From positions 2,377,063-2,441,062 of the forward strand of contig KL647300.1 in assembly GCA_000727475.1 (NCBI GenBank): a stretch of DNA of 64,000 nucleotides. The letters are read 5' to 3'. A program made the position numbers and the translations under genes. The notes beneath the pieces are model-generated. The model saw only the letters and a list, made by a program, of their open reading frames with translations, had not been told where the DNA came from and ran no database searches. Source of the stretch: Sarcocystis neurona (lineage: Eukaryota > Apicomplexa > Conoidasida > Eucoccidiorida > Sarcocystidae). Positions 11,501-23,240 of the stretch are shown here, piece after piece. Each line of letters opens with the position of its first letter. Position 1 is the stretch's first letter.

Positions 11501-12640
11501 AATATATATATGTGAGTCATAAACGAAGCCTACAGACAGGTGTATGCACGTGCGCACACATATATGTATATATGTATATATATGTGTACACGACGTATAC
11601 ACCAGGCCTATAAACGGATGTAGACAGCCGCACAGACACGGATATATATATGAGTCATAAGCCAAGTCTACAGAAAAAAGTTGACGCGTGCACATGTACG
11701 TATATATACACATATATATCTGGTAAAACAGGCCTACAGAGAGACGCTCACAAGCCACTGATATACATACGTATATACACGTATGTATATGTGACGGGTA
11801 AACTAAGCCTGCAAACAGATGCTTGCATGTCACTTGTAAACCAAGTCTATAGACAACCGTGGGTATCTCCACGTACGTATATCTATATATAGCCGGAAGC
11901 ATGCGCATGCACATCCAGCCACATACAGGCATGCCCAAATACGTTCGTTCAGATACATCTACACACGTGTGCACTCGTTCAGACATCTACGAGCGTATGT
12001 CGAGGCGAACATAACGTTTGATACGCTGAGACCGTTTCACTTACGCGGACGAGTTTGCCCAGACATGCATACCGGCGCAGTTATATATATATATATATAT
12101 ATTTATGCGGAGAGAAGAGACACACAGATGAATATGTCACAGCAGGGTCTTACGCAGACAGCTGCTCCTACGTGGATCTACTATTCTACGTAGGAGAACG
12201 TGTATACAAAGATGTATAATACGCCTATGAGGATACGTAAAAGCATAACCCTGTACACAACTACATATATATATATATAGATAGATAGATAGATAGCTAG
12301 AGCTACATACGTGCTCGCATACGTAGCGTGTCTACACATACGCCTACATATACATATATTTATTTGCATGTCTGTGTTGCTTCCTAAGGCCCCTGTGTCG
12401 GTTGCGGCGTTTCCTCCGGACGTAGAAGCGACAGGTGGGACTTGCCTCTGGTGCTGCAGATCGTCTCGCAGCGCAGCAGCCAACACGTCGAAGTACTGGT
12501 CCCTCTGAATAGCAGCAGCAGCACCCCAGCGCGGCTGCCACTGCTGCTGCAGCTTCTCAGTCGTCTGTACGTACACCTCAGCTTTGTAAATGTCTTCCAC
12601 AAGGCTCTCCACGTGCGCAGCTTTCGAAAAGCTCGGCAGG
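8569..12640 (-). CDS. Multi-exon gene of unknown function, 5' end not found
   Basis: Exons in order of translation: 12640 to about 12365 (SFSKAAHVESLVEDIYKAEV, then RDQYFDVLAAALRDDLQHQR; 3' end uncertain); 11362-11290 (VTTAHLLPEWGPGLTSC); 10957-10869 (YENPYMMKRQALRNLLVQHC, donor GTGAGT); about 9405-9252 (VDDETLHLPRGVAACMRVQV, then DEFLNRHADLAKLRSQA); 8711-8569 (IMPVYLDGPMRTSSAAHQLD, Lys/Arg-rich end, stop TGA). Splice phases match at the last three junctions (1, 0, 1). The first junction does not close cleanly and may hide a small exon in the AT-rich 11.4-12.3 kb. The 10957 exon could read on past its donor for about 30 codons, and the start of the 9405 exon is a weak acceptor. The peptides look helical and soluble, with no clear membrane segment. 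I do not recognise the family. Upstream exons would lie beyond the CTG-sense tract at 12.65-13.66 kb. Confidence 0.58.
8950..8975 (+). repeat. Poly-G tract
   Basis: An 8-base and a roughly 14-base G run split by one C. It lies in the last inferred intron of the 8569-12640 gene, as C-runs on the sense strand. It could form a G-quadruplex and is prone to length errors. Confidence 0.9.
10427..10570. repeat. 84-bp direct repeat, two copies
   Basis: GCATGCA(G/A)GTGTTACA..GTACACGCGT.CACGTATGAT occurs at about 10429 and 10513 with few differences. It lies in an AT-microsatellite intron of the 8569-12640 gene. Confidence 0.8.
11435..11860. repeat. Degenerate minisatellite, seven copies of a TAAACCAAGCCTACAGACA core
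   Basis: Related cores start near 11435, 11519, 11597, 11657, 11731, 11800 and 11838, spaced 38-84 bp and separated by TATATA runs. The minus frame therefore reads a repeating Val-Gly-Leu-Val-Tyr-like peptide, which I take as a by-product and not a protein. Confidence 0.75.
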
Positions 12641-12649
12641 CTGCAGCAT

Positions 12650-13660
12650 GAGGAGAACACATCGGGGCAGCAGCAGAAAAGGGGTTGTCCACGAAGCGGC
12701 AGCAGGAATTGCAGCAGCTGCCGCGTAGGAGCCACAGCAGCGCAAGCACAGCAGCAGCAAACGCGCCGAAAAAACAGCCGCACGAGTGCCAGCAGCAAAA
12801 CGAGCGGCACACGTAGCAGCACGAATAGTAGCAGGCCCGTAGCAGCAAGAAGAGCAGCAGGCGCGTAGCAACAGCCTGAGCAGCAGCAGTGTAACACGAG
12901 TGGCAGCAGCAGCGACAGTTGCAGGTGTTCCACCAGCAGCCGCTTTGGCAGCAGCAGGGCAGGAACCACAGGGCCAATGTTCCTAGAATCCCAGCAGCAG
13001 CCGCAGACGCTGTCACACAACGAAGCAGTCTCAACAACAGCAGCTGCAGCACATTTGTGTGTAGGAGGAGACCACCACAGCAGTGGCAACGGGATGGCGA
13101 AGACCCTGCTGTGCCGCAGGACCCGATGAGTGTCGAGCAGCAGCAGCAGCATGCAGTCGTTCCAGCAACATCAACAGCAACATCAGAAGAGAAACAGCAG
13201 CAACAGCAAAAATAGAAACAGCAGCAAAGGCAGCGGTCCACAGAAGAGCCGAAAGATACCTACTACAACAGTTACAGCAGCAGGATGCCTTCGCCTCGAC
13301 AGCAGCAGCGGCTCCCATTCTTCCCAGCAGCAGCAGCACAATTTCTTCCCACGGGCAGCAACGGTCTCCGGACGAAACGCAGCAGAAGCAGCAGCGTACC
13401 GGCGTGTCCACGCCAGCAGCAGCAACGCGTGGTCGGCAGCATCAGCAGCAGCGGGGTATACAGCAGTGGCAACAACGGCGAGACGACCTTGGCGACCTTT
13501 TTCAAGAGCAGGCAGCGGCAGGACGTCGCCCCCAGAACAAGCACCGGCAATCTTCGGCAAGAAACGTCACAGAAGAGCAGCGGCTCCTTGCTGCCGTCAC
13601 GCTTCCTCGGCCTGCCCCACGAGTCACTGCTGGCAGTCCTACATACTAGCGACAAGAAGT
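12650..13660. repeat. CAG-rich tract (CTG on the minus strand)
   Basis: About 1 kb of interrupted CAG triplets on plus. On the minus strand it is CTG-rich and leads straight into the acceptor before the exon at 12640, so I read it as intron or upstream sequence of that gene. All plus frames are open, but with only Ser/Gln/Ala/Arg repeats I do not call a gene. Confidence 0.7.
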
Positions 13661-13749
13661 AAGGTGTCCGTGTAGCAGCAGCAGCAGCAGCGACCACAAG
13701 TGCCGCTGTACAGCAGCAGCAGCAGCACAACTGTGTTGCATGCTTCATC

Positions 13750-15330
13750 TTACAGATCCGCGTCGCGCAGTTCCTCTTTCTCTTCCTGGCGGAGCCGCTT
13801 GGCTTTAAAAGGCCTGAAGCGCAGGTGGGCGGGTTTATCTCGCTGCTGCTGCTGGCGCATATAGTCCAGCTCTCGGTGGCGCTCGGCTCGCCGGTGGCTT
13901 CGCTCTGTCATGAGCGCTGCTTCCTCTTCTTTCCCCATGCAGAACGCCGCCCATTCCTCCAGAGGCCCCTGCAACACACATCCGCATAATCTGCCTAGCG
14001 CTTGGGTCAGAACAGGTGGCATACCTGACGCTGCTGCTGCTGCTGCTACCGCTGCAACGATTGGGGTGGCCCTCTGGCTGCTGCAGCACCAAAATAAATA
14101 TCTGAGCGTCCTTCCCTGCTCCTGCGGTTGCTGCTGTTGTCTTTGCTGGCATGTTTTGGGATGTCGCAGCAGAACGCGCCCGCACACTCTTCCCTGCCGC
14201 TGTCGCTGCTGCTGCTGCTGTGCCGGAGCCACCTCGCTGCAGCAGGGAACGCAGCTCTACATAACGCTTTCTGCTGCTGTTGCAGGGAGAGGGCTTTGCA
14301 GCAGCAAATACCTCGACTGATTCTGTGTTGAGGTTGCTGCTGTTTCCTCGGAGCAATCCCGCTCCCGCTCAAGACGCAGAATACTAACCCCGACGCTTTC
14401 CCGTGCACGCAGCGGGGCTACTGCGCACCGCTGCTGTGCCCGTGCTGCACCAGTGGTGAGATCTGTCACGTTGCTGCTGCTGTTTCTGCGAAGAACGACT
14501 ACGCGGGAATGAATGTCTACTACACTTGGAACCTGGTGAGAAGTACTCGGCAAGGTCATGTAAAACGCCTGCACCAGTAGGTCTGCTGCTGCATGCTCTT
14601 CTTCGAGAAATGACGGCGGAGGGACCTCACAAACAAAAACGTCTCCCTGCTGCTGCTGCTGCGGCTACTGGAAGAAGGGTGCGTCCTAGAACACGGCATG
14701 GCACGTATGCCCTGTTGCAGTTGCTGCTGCTGCTGCTCCTCTACGACGTCCCCTGGGAAGTAAACATACGAGCCTATTTCCCAACACACACGCCTGCTAA
14801 CGTTGCGGCTGCTTCTTCTGCGAAGACGCTGCTGCTCTACGAGGCTCCTGCATGCGCATGCTCCACCTGCTGCTCCGGAGCCAGTCTGCTTCCGCTGCAG
14901 TAAGGCGTCGCCCTTACTGCCGCTCCGCTGCTGTTCGTGCTGCTTCGCTGCTGTGTGCAACAACGGGCCTGCTGCAATCGGCAACAACGCTGTCAAGTCC
15001 ACCCCTGCTGCTGTTGCTTCTCCCGCCGTACAATCCCTCACATTGTATCCAGCCCCATCGGTCCCTTTTTGCTTTCTCTGCCTTCCTCGGTCTCTGTTTT
15101 CCTACCTCACTTCCCGTATATACATATATACACAGATATTCATGTACAGGTATGTGTCTGACTACAAACATATATGCGTATATATACACACATATATGCA
15201 TATACATATATATGCAGAAGAGGCATTACAGGAAGCTTTCGGCCGAGTTTTTGCTCCGCTAGGCGAATGCAGTCCTCGCGACGCAGTCCTGCGTATCGCC
15301 GCAGTGCCTGTTGCATCAGCTGCTCTTCCG
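13750..15330 (-). CDS. 3' part of a gene of unknown function in CAG-rich DNA
   Basis: Terminal exon 13968-13750 follows acceptor GTGTGTTGCAG. It encodes 72 highly charged residues (GPLEEWAAFCMGKEEEAALM, then RFRPFKAKRLRQEEKEELRD) and ends at a stop. The preceding exon ends near 14389 (donor GTTAGT, phase 0) and contains GDVFVCEVPPPSFLEEEHAA and HQVPSVVDIHSRVVVL; its 5' limit is about 14670. A further exon ends at 15230 (donor GTAATG, phase 0) with LRREDCIRLAEQKLGRKLP after a Gln-rich run. A frame at 15040-14690 (for example VRDCTAGEATAAGVDLTALL) might be another exon. Exons upstream of 15.3 kb cannot be separated from repeat. I do not recognise the family; the tail suggests a basic, nucleic-acid-associated or scaffold protein, but that is a guess. 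Donor choice at 14389 is one of several options. Confidence 0.42.
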
Positions 15331-16740
15331 TTAACTGCTGCTGTTGCTGTGGCTGTCGGTGATGCTGCTGGTGTAGTGGCTGGGGATGCTGCTGCTGTTG
15401 CTGTTGGGCATGCTGCTGCTGTTGCTGTTGGGCACGCTGCTGCTGCTGCTGCTCTGAGTGCTGCTGCTGATGTCGCTGCCGCTGGGAGGGCGCTGCAGGT
15501 TTCGCCTGGCCCTCTGCTGCGGCTGTGCGGCCCCTGACGCTGCTGCTGCGGCTGCTGCTGGGAGTCTTTCCCCGCTTCGAGGAAGTTGCTGCGTAGAAAC
15601 GACGCTGCGCTGGCTGCGCGGCCTCGGCGGAACGGCAGCTGCGACTGCAGGCGCAGTGTCTGCTTCTGGTGCAGCCAAGGGAACCCGAGAGCCTTCCTCT
15701 GCAGCAGCTGCTGACGTCGTTGCTGCTGCAGCAGTGCAGGTAGGAGAAGGCGTTGTTGCTGTTGCTCTTATTGGCGCTGCAGGTGCCAAGCCACGCGCTC
15801 TTGCTCCTGCACCTGCTTATGCTGCAAGGCGGACCGGCGCTGCCGCTGCTATCCGAAGAGACGTGCCTGCTCCTGTGGCCATCGGCGTTCATGCAGAGTG
15901 TGCGACTGCTGCTATTGCTGCCGCTGCTCCTCCTGCTGCTGCCATTCTGGCTGTACAAGTTGTACGACCTGCTGCAGCAGGAACTCGTGGTGCTGTCACT
16001 GCTGCGGAGAGGGAGGTCGCTGCTGCTGGTGCTCCACCTGCTGCTAGCACTCCACCTGCTGCTGCGTCTTGTTGAACGTTTTCCGGAGCGGCCTCCTGTG
16101 CTGCTGCGGTGGCTGCTGCGGCGGCTGCAGCTGTCGGTCGCAGATGCACCCGGGTTGGCCCGCGCAGGCTGTCTGATGAGGTTGAGGCCAGCGTTTTGCG
16201 TGGGGCTCAACAGCAGCAGCAGCGGCCACGTAAGTGTACCTCCTGCGCAGGGGGCACGCGTGCAGAAGCAGAGCGACTGGCACGTATTACTGCAACCGTA
16301 GGGGTGACGGAGGGGTACGCTACTGCTGCTGCTGCACCTGCGGCTGCACCTGCTGCTGCACCTGCTGCTGCGGCTGCTGCTGCGGGTGCTAACGCTTGTC
16401 GTGGCGGGGCTGCCTGTACTCCTGCGAGCGCTGCTGCTGGTGTCACTACACATGCTTTTCCTACCTGTCCTGCTGCTGCTGCTATTACGACAAGGAGCCG
16501 TGCTGCCGAAGAAGCCCAAGCAGACGCTGCAGCGGTTGTCGGCACTACTGCCGAAGATACCACTGCTGCTGCTGGATCGTCTCCCACTGCTGCTGCTGCT
16601 GCTGAGAGTTGTGTCACCCCGGCTGCTTCGGCTGCAACTGTGGAAGTTAGCATTGCTGTCGACTGCACACGTCATGTGGACGAAGCGCATGCAACATCTG
16701 TCGCTGCTGCTGTTGCGCAGTGAGCTGTTCGTTCTGGTTT
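15330..16740. repeat. CTG-rich low-complexity tract (CAG on minus)
   Basis: Dense CTG on plus, purest at 15360-15480 and 16320-16400. All minus frames are largely open (Gln-, Ala- or Ser-rich). Part is probably coding or intronic for the gene ending at 13750, because the Gln-rich stretch runs directly into that gene's exon at 15230, but the frame cannot be fixed by eye. Confidence 0.6.
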
Positions 16741-16879
16741 CATGACACCTGGCCTCCCTTCCCTGCGCGCTGCTGCATCGCATGCAAGCGCTACTATCGT
16801 TTTGGGCAGCACCGGGTCTTCGTGTGCTAACATTGGGCGACATGCTGCTGTACACGAGGCTCTTCCTCCTGCTGTTGAC

Positions 16880-19800
16880 ATGGTCACATCCGGTCGCAGC
16901 AGCAGCAGCAGCGAAGAACCACGGGCAGCGGTTGCCAGTCAGCAGGTTCCTGTGAGATGCATGCAGCCACGGAAATGCAGCTCTTTCAGTCACCACACAA
17001 AAATTCCGATCTGCACCTGCAAAAGAAGCAGATCCTCCCAGACGGGCTGTGGCTGCTGCTGCCCGAGCCACCCCGGAGAAACTAGCAGCGCACGCCGCAA
17101 CAGCGGTAGACGCCGCGGCGGTGCTGGTAGGAGCAGCCTTAGCAGCCGCGTGAGCAGCAGTAGCAGCCACAGCAGCGGCGCTGGTAGCAGCAGCCACAGC
17201 AGCGGCGCTGGTAGCGGCAGCCACAGCAGCCGCGCCAGCAGCAGCAGCAGCCACAGCAGCGCTGCTCGTTGCAGCAGCTCTAGCAGCCGTCCTAGCCCCA
17301 GCCGCAGCCCCGGCAGCAACGAGGACACCAGCAGCCTCACAAGTACATGCAGCAACAACACCTCTGGGGGCAGCCTCTGTGATAGCAGCAGTCCCCGTAG
17401 CAACCGCAGCAACAGCAGCAGCTCTCCTAGGGGCAGCCATCGCATATGATTGTGAGGCGCGTGCCTGTCTATGTGTACATGAGGATGAATGTAAGTCCTG
17501 CATGTGCAAGCGTAGTAGCAGCTCCGTTGCCGGAGTCTACGAACAGGAGCTGCAGCAGCAGCCGCCGCGAAAGAGGCATGCGTATGGAGAAGTAGCGACG
17601 TACGCAGAGTCACTTCACTGTGGCGGCAGCGCCACAGGCCGCAGCAGCAGGAGGAGCAGCAACAGCAGAAGTCGCTGCATGCGTGGCCGGCGTCGCGAGC
17701 CCGAGAGCAGACACTCGGTGAGGGCGTGCAGTAGTAGCTCTCCCCCAGCAGCTTCCAGCTGAACACCGCGCAAGGAGCCCAGTGGTGCAGAATCTGCAGT
17801 GTCCGTGATGCTGCTGCTGGTGCTGCTCCTGATGGTGCGGTTCCTCCTGGCGCCGCTGCTGGTGCTGCTGATGTCCCTACTGCTGTTGTTCGACAGGTGC
17901 CGTTGCCATTTCAGGTGCTGCTGTCAGTGCTGCTGCCCGTGTTGCTGGTGCTACTGCTGGTGCTGCTGCTGGTGCTGCTGCTGGTCCTGCTGCTGGTCCT
18001 GCTGGAGCTGCTGCTGGTCCTGCTGATGATGGTGGTGCTGCTGGTGCTGGTGCTGATGCTGCTGCTGGTCCTGTTGGTGCTGCTGGTGGGACTGCTGATG
18101 GTGCCACTCTCGCTGTGGGTGCTGCTGCTGTTGCTGCTGCCAGGGCTGCCGCTGCTGCTGGTGGTTGCGGTGCTGCCGATGATGCTGACACCCTGCCAGT
18201 GCTGCAGAGCGGCAGCAACGTGTTCGTCACTGTCCGCAGCTCAGCGGAAGCGGCGCCGAGGACCGGCTGCGGCGGCGACAGGAGCAGCAACAGAGAGGGA
18301 CCAGCAGAGAACCGCAGCACAGAATTGCAGCAGAGAGGCGCAGCGGCGTGCAGGGGGAATGCAACAGGGGTCCCCGTGGCAGTAGAGAAGATACAGAAGC
18401 TGCAGGAACAGCAGCAGAGCAAACAGCAATTACAGCGACATTACGCGCCCGTGCGGCAGCAGAAGCAGCGGGTGTGGGCCGCTGGTAGCAGCAGCAGCAG
18501 CGGCGGCAACGGCAAAAGCGGCTCCATCTGCGCATGTAGGACTACTCTGCTAGCGGCAGCGTGTGCAGCTGTCCCTGCCGGCTTTCCCCGCGTCTACTTT
18601 CGTAGTTCCTACTTGGCCAGCCGTGGACACCACCACCGCCGAAATACATTTCTTGCTATTGTTGGACTGTATGTACACCTGAGAGTATTATCAATGCTAT
18701 CAGGAAGCCGAGAGTAATTGAGAAAGGCAGTGGACCGACCGTTCACTTCGCGGTGGTAGTGTGTTGCTTGCAGGTGTGTTCTGCTGCCGCAAGCGGGCAT
18801 GCACCAACAGCAACACACTGGGCAGCAAGAGCAGCAGCTGCAGAGAGCGTCTGGGGGCCCGCAGCAGCAGTACCGGCAGACGTGGCCGCCGCAGGCATAC
18901 AAGCCGGTGCCTCCGCGGCTGAGGTGTGTTTCTTTTCCTTAAATAAGACAGTTTTCCTGTTGCTTCGATCAACTAGTGAGCTGCATTCTCGGCTGCTGGC
19001 TACGGCTGGAGGTTTCTCCCGCCCCTGCAGGAGCAGTGCCTGTGTGCCCCGGCGGCTAGACCTACCGCCGGCACATGCAGGCGCACGCACAGGGCAACGG
19101 GATGCGGCAGTGTGTTTCGTATTCATTTTAGACACTCGAGGAGAGTACGAAAAAAGTAGGAACGGACTGCTCAACTATGTGTCTAAGCATGCTGCGACAG
19201 CCACTCCTACGCAGGGCGCTCCACAGAAGAGCGAGTAGCAGCTCGCTCTTTGCTGGGGTCCGACTGCTGCTGCAATTTTCTACGCGGCACGACCGTGCTG
19301 GAGCGCCTGCTTTCCCACCTGCTGCAGCTGCAGCCGCTGCAGCAACGTACAGCAGCAATAACAGCTGTTGCTCGCTGTTGGAGCAGCAGTGCACTCGTAC
19401 TCCACAAACTCTCTCTCACCGCGGCGGAGATCGCCCGCGCGTTCTGCCCTGTCTGTACAGAAGCAGCAGACGCGGCATTCGGGCGCTTAACAGTCAACTG
19501 CGGACCACCAGCAGCATCTGCTGCTGCTGCAGCACATGGGCCCGCAACACGAACAGCAGCCCCGCAGACGACACTAGTCCTACCAGTAGCAGTAGGAGCT
19601 CAAGTTTAAGCAGGAATACCAGTAGCAACGGAAGCAGCGGCATAAGCGTCAGTGACAACACAACAGGTAACCCCAGCAGCAACGTCCATACGTCCCTGAG
19701 CAGCAACTGCAGCAGGACGTCGACGAGCTGCTGCAGCGGGGGGGGGGGGACAAGCTGTTTTGTAGGGGCGTTCTTCACCGCGGTTTCCCAGACAGCGGCA

Positions 19801-22150
19801 GCAACAGCACATGCAGCAGCTCTGACGCCAGCGTACAGCAGCTTCCCCCTCGCAGCATTAGAACAACAGCCAGGAGGATGTGCAGCAGCAATTTCAGTAA
19901 CTCTGGCATTGATGCAGTTCCTAAATCCATACATGTGGACTGTGGAACCTCCGCCCTCCCAGCGTCCTCGCGTCGCTGCTGCTGTTCACTTGAGGACTGC
20001 AGAACGGCGGCCTCCTGGGCTTGCTGTCGTCTGGGAACAGTGACGCCGCCAGTGCCTGCTGCTGCAGCAGCGCCGGCAGGCTCAGCGCGTTCCTGCGCAC
20101 GAGCCGAGGTGCTGACGCCGTGGGCAACCCGACCTGGAAGTCCTCCTGCAGCACTATCAATCGCACTGCCACCTGCCTCTGCAGCAGCTACAGCGGCAAC
20201 AGCAGCGCCAGTGTCACGAGGGCGACCGCTACATATAGCGTCAGCCGCAGCAACCTGCATGGCAGCACGAACGAGAGCGCCAACAGCAACGGCAGCAGCT
20301 GTGTCAGCAGCAGGAAGTGCAGGACCGCCCGTGGCAAGTGCACCCGCAGACACGCCCGGCATAGGAGCACCAGCAGCAGCACCATCTGTCGCAAAAGCAG
20401 CAGGAGGCCTTTTCAAAACAACTGAGGGAAGAGCTGCCGCAGCAGCAGCAGCAGGGCTTCGCAGAGTAGTCTTGACCCCACTCAGGCAAGCTACAGCAGT
20501 CTTTTCTTCTGCATCTCCTGCAAAACACGTGGACGTTCTGCAGCTGCCACCCGCTGTGGGGTGCTGGCTGCGCACTGCAACGGCAGCAGCAGCTGCAGCT
20601 ACGGACGCAGCGGCAGCCGCAGGATCCGTGCCAGCAGCAGCTGGTGCAGCAAGCCCAAAAGTGGGCGCAAGACACGTGGCGGCGGGTAACTCGCGGCTGC
20701 TACAGGCTTCGACAGCCCCGCACCCACACGGTCCAGCACGTCGAGACAACAACAGCAGCAGCACAAGCGTCTGCCTGTTCTTCGCCTGTTCCATCTCGTC
20801 GCGGTCTGCTGCGCGCGGCTTCTGTGAGGGCCGCGGTTGCAGCAGAGAAAACTCTCTCTCCGCATGCATTTCTGAGGAGCTCAGCAGGAGCAGTGGCCGC
20901 CGTACCAGCAGTGAAGCTTGCGTTAACACCTGCAGCAGCTTACGCGGCAGCAAAGGGGACGGCCAGCAAAGCACCAGCAGCGGCATGCGCGCGAGGTCCA
21001 GCAACACCAACAACAGCAGCGTGTGGAGCAGTCACATCAGCCAGAGCACCAGCGTTCGAGAAAACCCACGTGAACCCCGTGACAGCAGCGGGAGTGGAGT
21101 GCGGTGCAGCAGCGCGAGCAGCAGCAGCAGCTGCGATGTCGCCGGTCACGGCAGCAGCAGCGGCAATAGCAGCGGTAACAGGTGGGCACGCGGTGGCAGC
21201 TGCGACAGCCGTGTTGAAGCCCGCAACAGCAGCAAAAGCAGCAGCAGCAGTGACGCAACGTGGGGGGGGTGCTGCACTGTGGTATCCCAGAGCCACAGCA
21301 ACCGCAGGGTGGGAAGCCGCATGATTGCTGCGAGGAGCAGCAGCAGCAATAGCGGCCCTGCAGTGGCAGCACCAAAGGCGATTGGATGTTGGACGTCGAC
21401 GGGTACTTTGACGTGGCCGTCGCCTTGGCGTGGAGCTGCAGCAGCATACGCACACGCGGCACGGGGCTTCGTGGAGCCCGTGACATCTGCTGCGGTGGCA
21501 GCCGGCCGCCTGCAACCAGCAGGCACAGCGAAAACACTCTGGTCTTCAGAGGGACGGGGAGAAATGCATGCGACCGTCTTGGCTACGTCAAGCCCGTTAC
21601 TCACGCACTCCACGAGCAGCCGCAAAGTCCACTGCCGCAGCTTTTCAAGCGGCCGCGGCAGCGACGAGCGGCAGCTTTGGCAGCAGCAGCAGCAGCGCGT
21701 CGCTGGGCCGAAGTCACGTAGCGAGCGCAAGTCGCAAAGCCGTTTCTCAGGGAGTGCAGCGTCTGCGACTGCTACGTTTGCTGCTGCGGCTGCTGCGCGA
21801 TCTCTTGCTGCTGCTGCCACCGCTGGGCCCTCTGCTGAGGGGCGCCCTGCTGCTGCTGCTGGTTCTCCTGCCGCCTCGTCTCCAGCAGCAACACGTGGTC
21901 CGGGCGCGACTGACGTGGCTCGCGCTGCTGCCGCTGCGGCTGCTGGGTTCACCAGAAGTCGCAGCAGCAGCGGCAGTGGCTCGCTCTTCGGTAGCGGCAG
22001 CAACTACACAGCAGGCGCAGCACGCGCCTTCTCCCCCAGGGCTCAGGTGCAGGTACACGCTGCTTCCCCTCCCCACAGCAGCCAGAAGGACGCGTCCCAG
22101 GACAGCTGCTTGCAGAGCAGGCGCGAGCAACGCGAGCACGCCTTTTCATG
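16880..22150. repeat. CAG-rich low-complexity domain with internal orientation switches
   Basis: CAG on plus at about 16.88-17.77, 18.23-18.55 and 19.3-21.8 kb; CTG on plus at 17.80-18.20 kb, where minus reads Pro/Ala/Gly-rich repeats. A 760-codon plus frame (19878-22160) and a 412-codon minus frame (19775-21013) overlap here. Both are almost only Ala/Ser/Gly/Arg and neither has a recognisable domain. Upstream exons of the MRS2-like gene at 23241 may be hidden here; I cannot show it. Confidence 0.6.
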
Positions 22151-23240
22151 TATATCGTAGACTTTCCTGGCGGTGTGGAGAGTCACTTGTATGTATATCC
22201 GTCCTCTCAGTAGTAGGCCGCCTACTAGCCCCTATATCGAGCAGCCGCACGTCGTCCCTTCCTATGTGTCGATATCGCTGCATAGGAGAATACCCGTCCA
22301 GAATATAGATGTACGTATATACAGGGCAGGAGTACTGCATATACGCTTTTGGATATGCCCATATATATATATATGTATATATATGTGTCCCCATACGTAT
22401 TACCTCTATACAAATATTACGTACGTACGTGATCTATCTCTGTAGTACGTCCAGACGGGCGATCCGTGTACATGTGCATGAGGCGCGTATGCCTGCAGTG
22501 TCTGTACTGACGCATGTATCTATATATATATAGATGTATATATTCGTCCGTCCGTAGATTTTATTGACGTCTGCGCTGCACCCGTATATGCTTACATATA
22601 TCCGCCCACATATATATATATGTATACACTGCGCCGTGAGTCCGGTCTCCTCTCTCTGTATCTCTGTCTCTCGCAGTATCTATATATATATATATGAGGA
22701 ATAGATACATAGATACATAGGTAGATACATAGATACATAGATACATAGATAGATAGATTTGGATAGGTAGATAGATAGGTATAGATAGATAGATATAGAT
22801 AGATAGATATAGGTAGATAGATAGATATAGATAGGTAGATAGATATAGATAGGTAGATAGATATAGATAGATATAGATAGATAGATGTAGATAGATAGAT
22901 ACGTATACATGTGGGTGCAACCCTTTCTCTTCCCCGCCTCGTACTGTTTCTGTGTTGGTGTTGCTGCTGCCGAGCTGTGACCTGTTACTGCTAGTGTTTG
23001 TTGAGCTGCTGTTCCTGCAAACCCTCCAGCTTCTGGGGCTGTGCTCGACTGCCACAACTGCTGCTTCTTCGTGCTCTTCTTCGCCCCTTTTGTGGTGTCC
23101 CCGTGTTGCCGGTCTGCTGCCGCAGCAGCTGCTGCCGCTGCGTTTCTGTCTCTGTCTACTTGTCGTCCAGCTTCTCGTCACACCTGCTGCGGATGTGGGA
23201 GCTGCCCAGACGCTGTGTGGGGTGTGTTGCTGCTGTTCAG
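22151..23240. other. Spacer with TAGA repeats; no gene resolved
   Basis: TATATA tracts at 22355-22385 and 22515-22535, a TAGA/TACA tetranucleotide array at about 22690-22905, then a CTG-containing stretch leading to the acceptor before 23241. The last part looks like the intron upstream of the first recognised MRS2-like exon. Confidence 0.55.
22690..22905. repeat. (TAGA)n tetranucleotide array
   Basis: About 215 bp of ATAGA/GATA units with GATACA and GGTAGA variants. Confidence 0.92.

Noticed and set aside
11489..11986. 165-codon minus frame with repeated Val-Gly-Leu-Val-Tyr motifs
   Set aside because: Produced by the minisatellite cores and TATATA spacers; spacing is irregular and there is no gene context.
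15140..17509. 789-codon open frame on minus
   Set aside because: The repeat keeps several frames open. Only the last part (before the donor at 15230) looks like true protein, and the frame upstream cannot be trusted.
19878..22160. 760-codon open frame on plus
   Set aside because: Composed almost only of Ala/Ser/Gly/Arg from CAG triplets, with other open frames overlapping on both strands and no domain. An open frame is expected in CAG DNA without selection.
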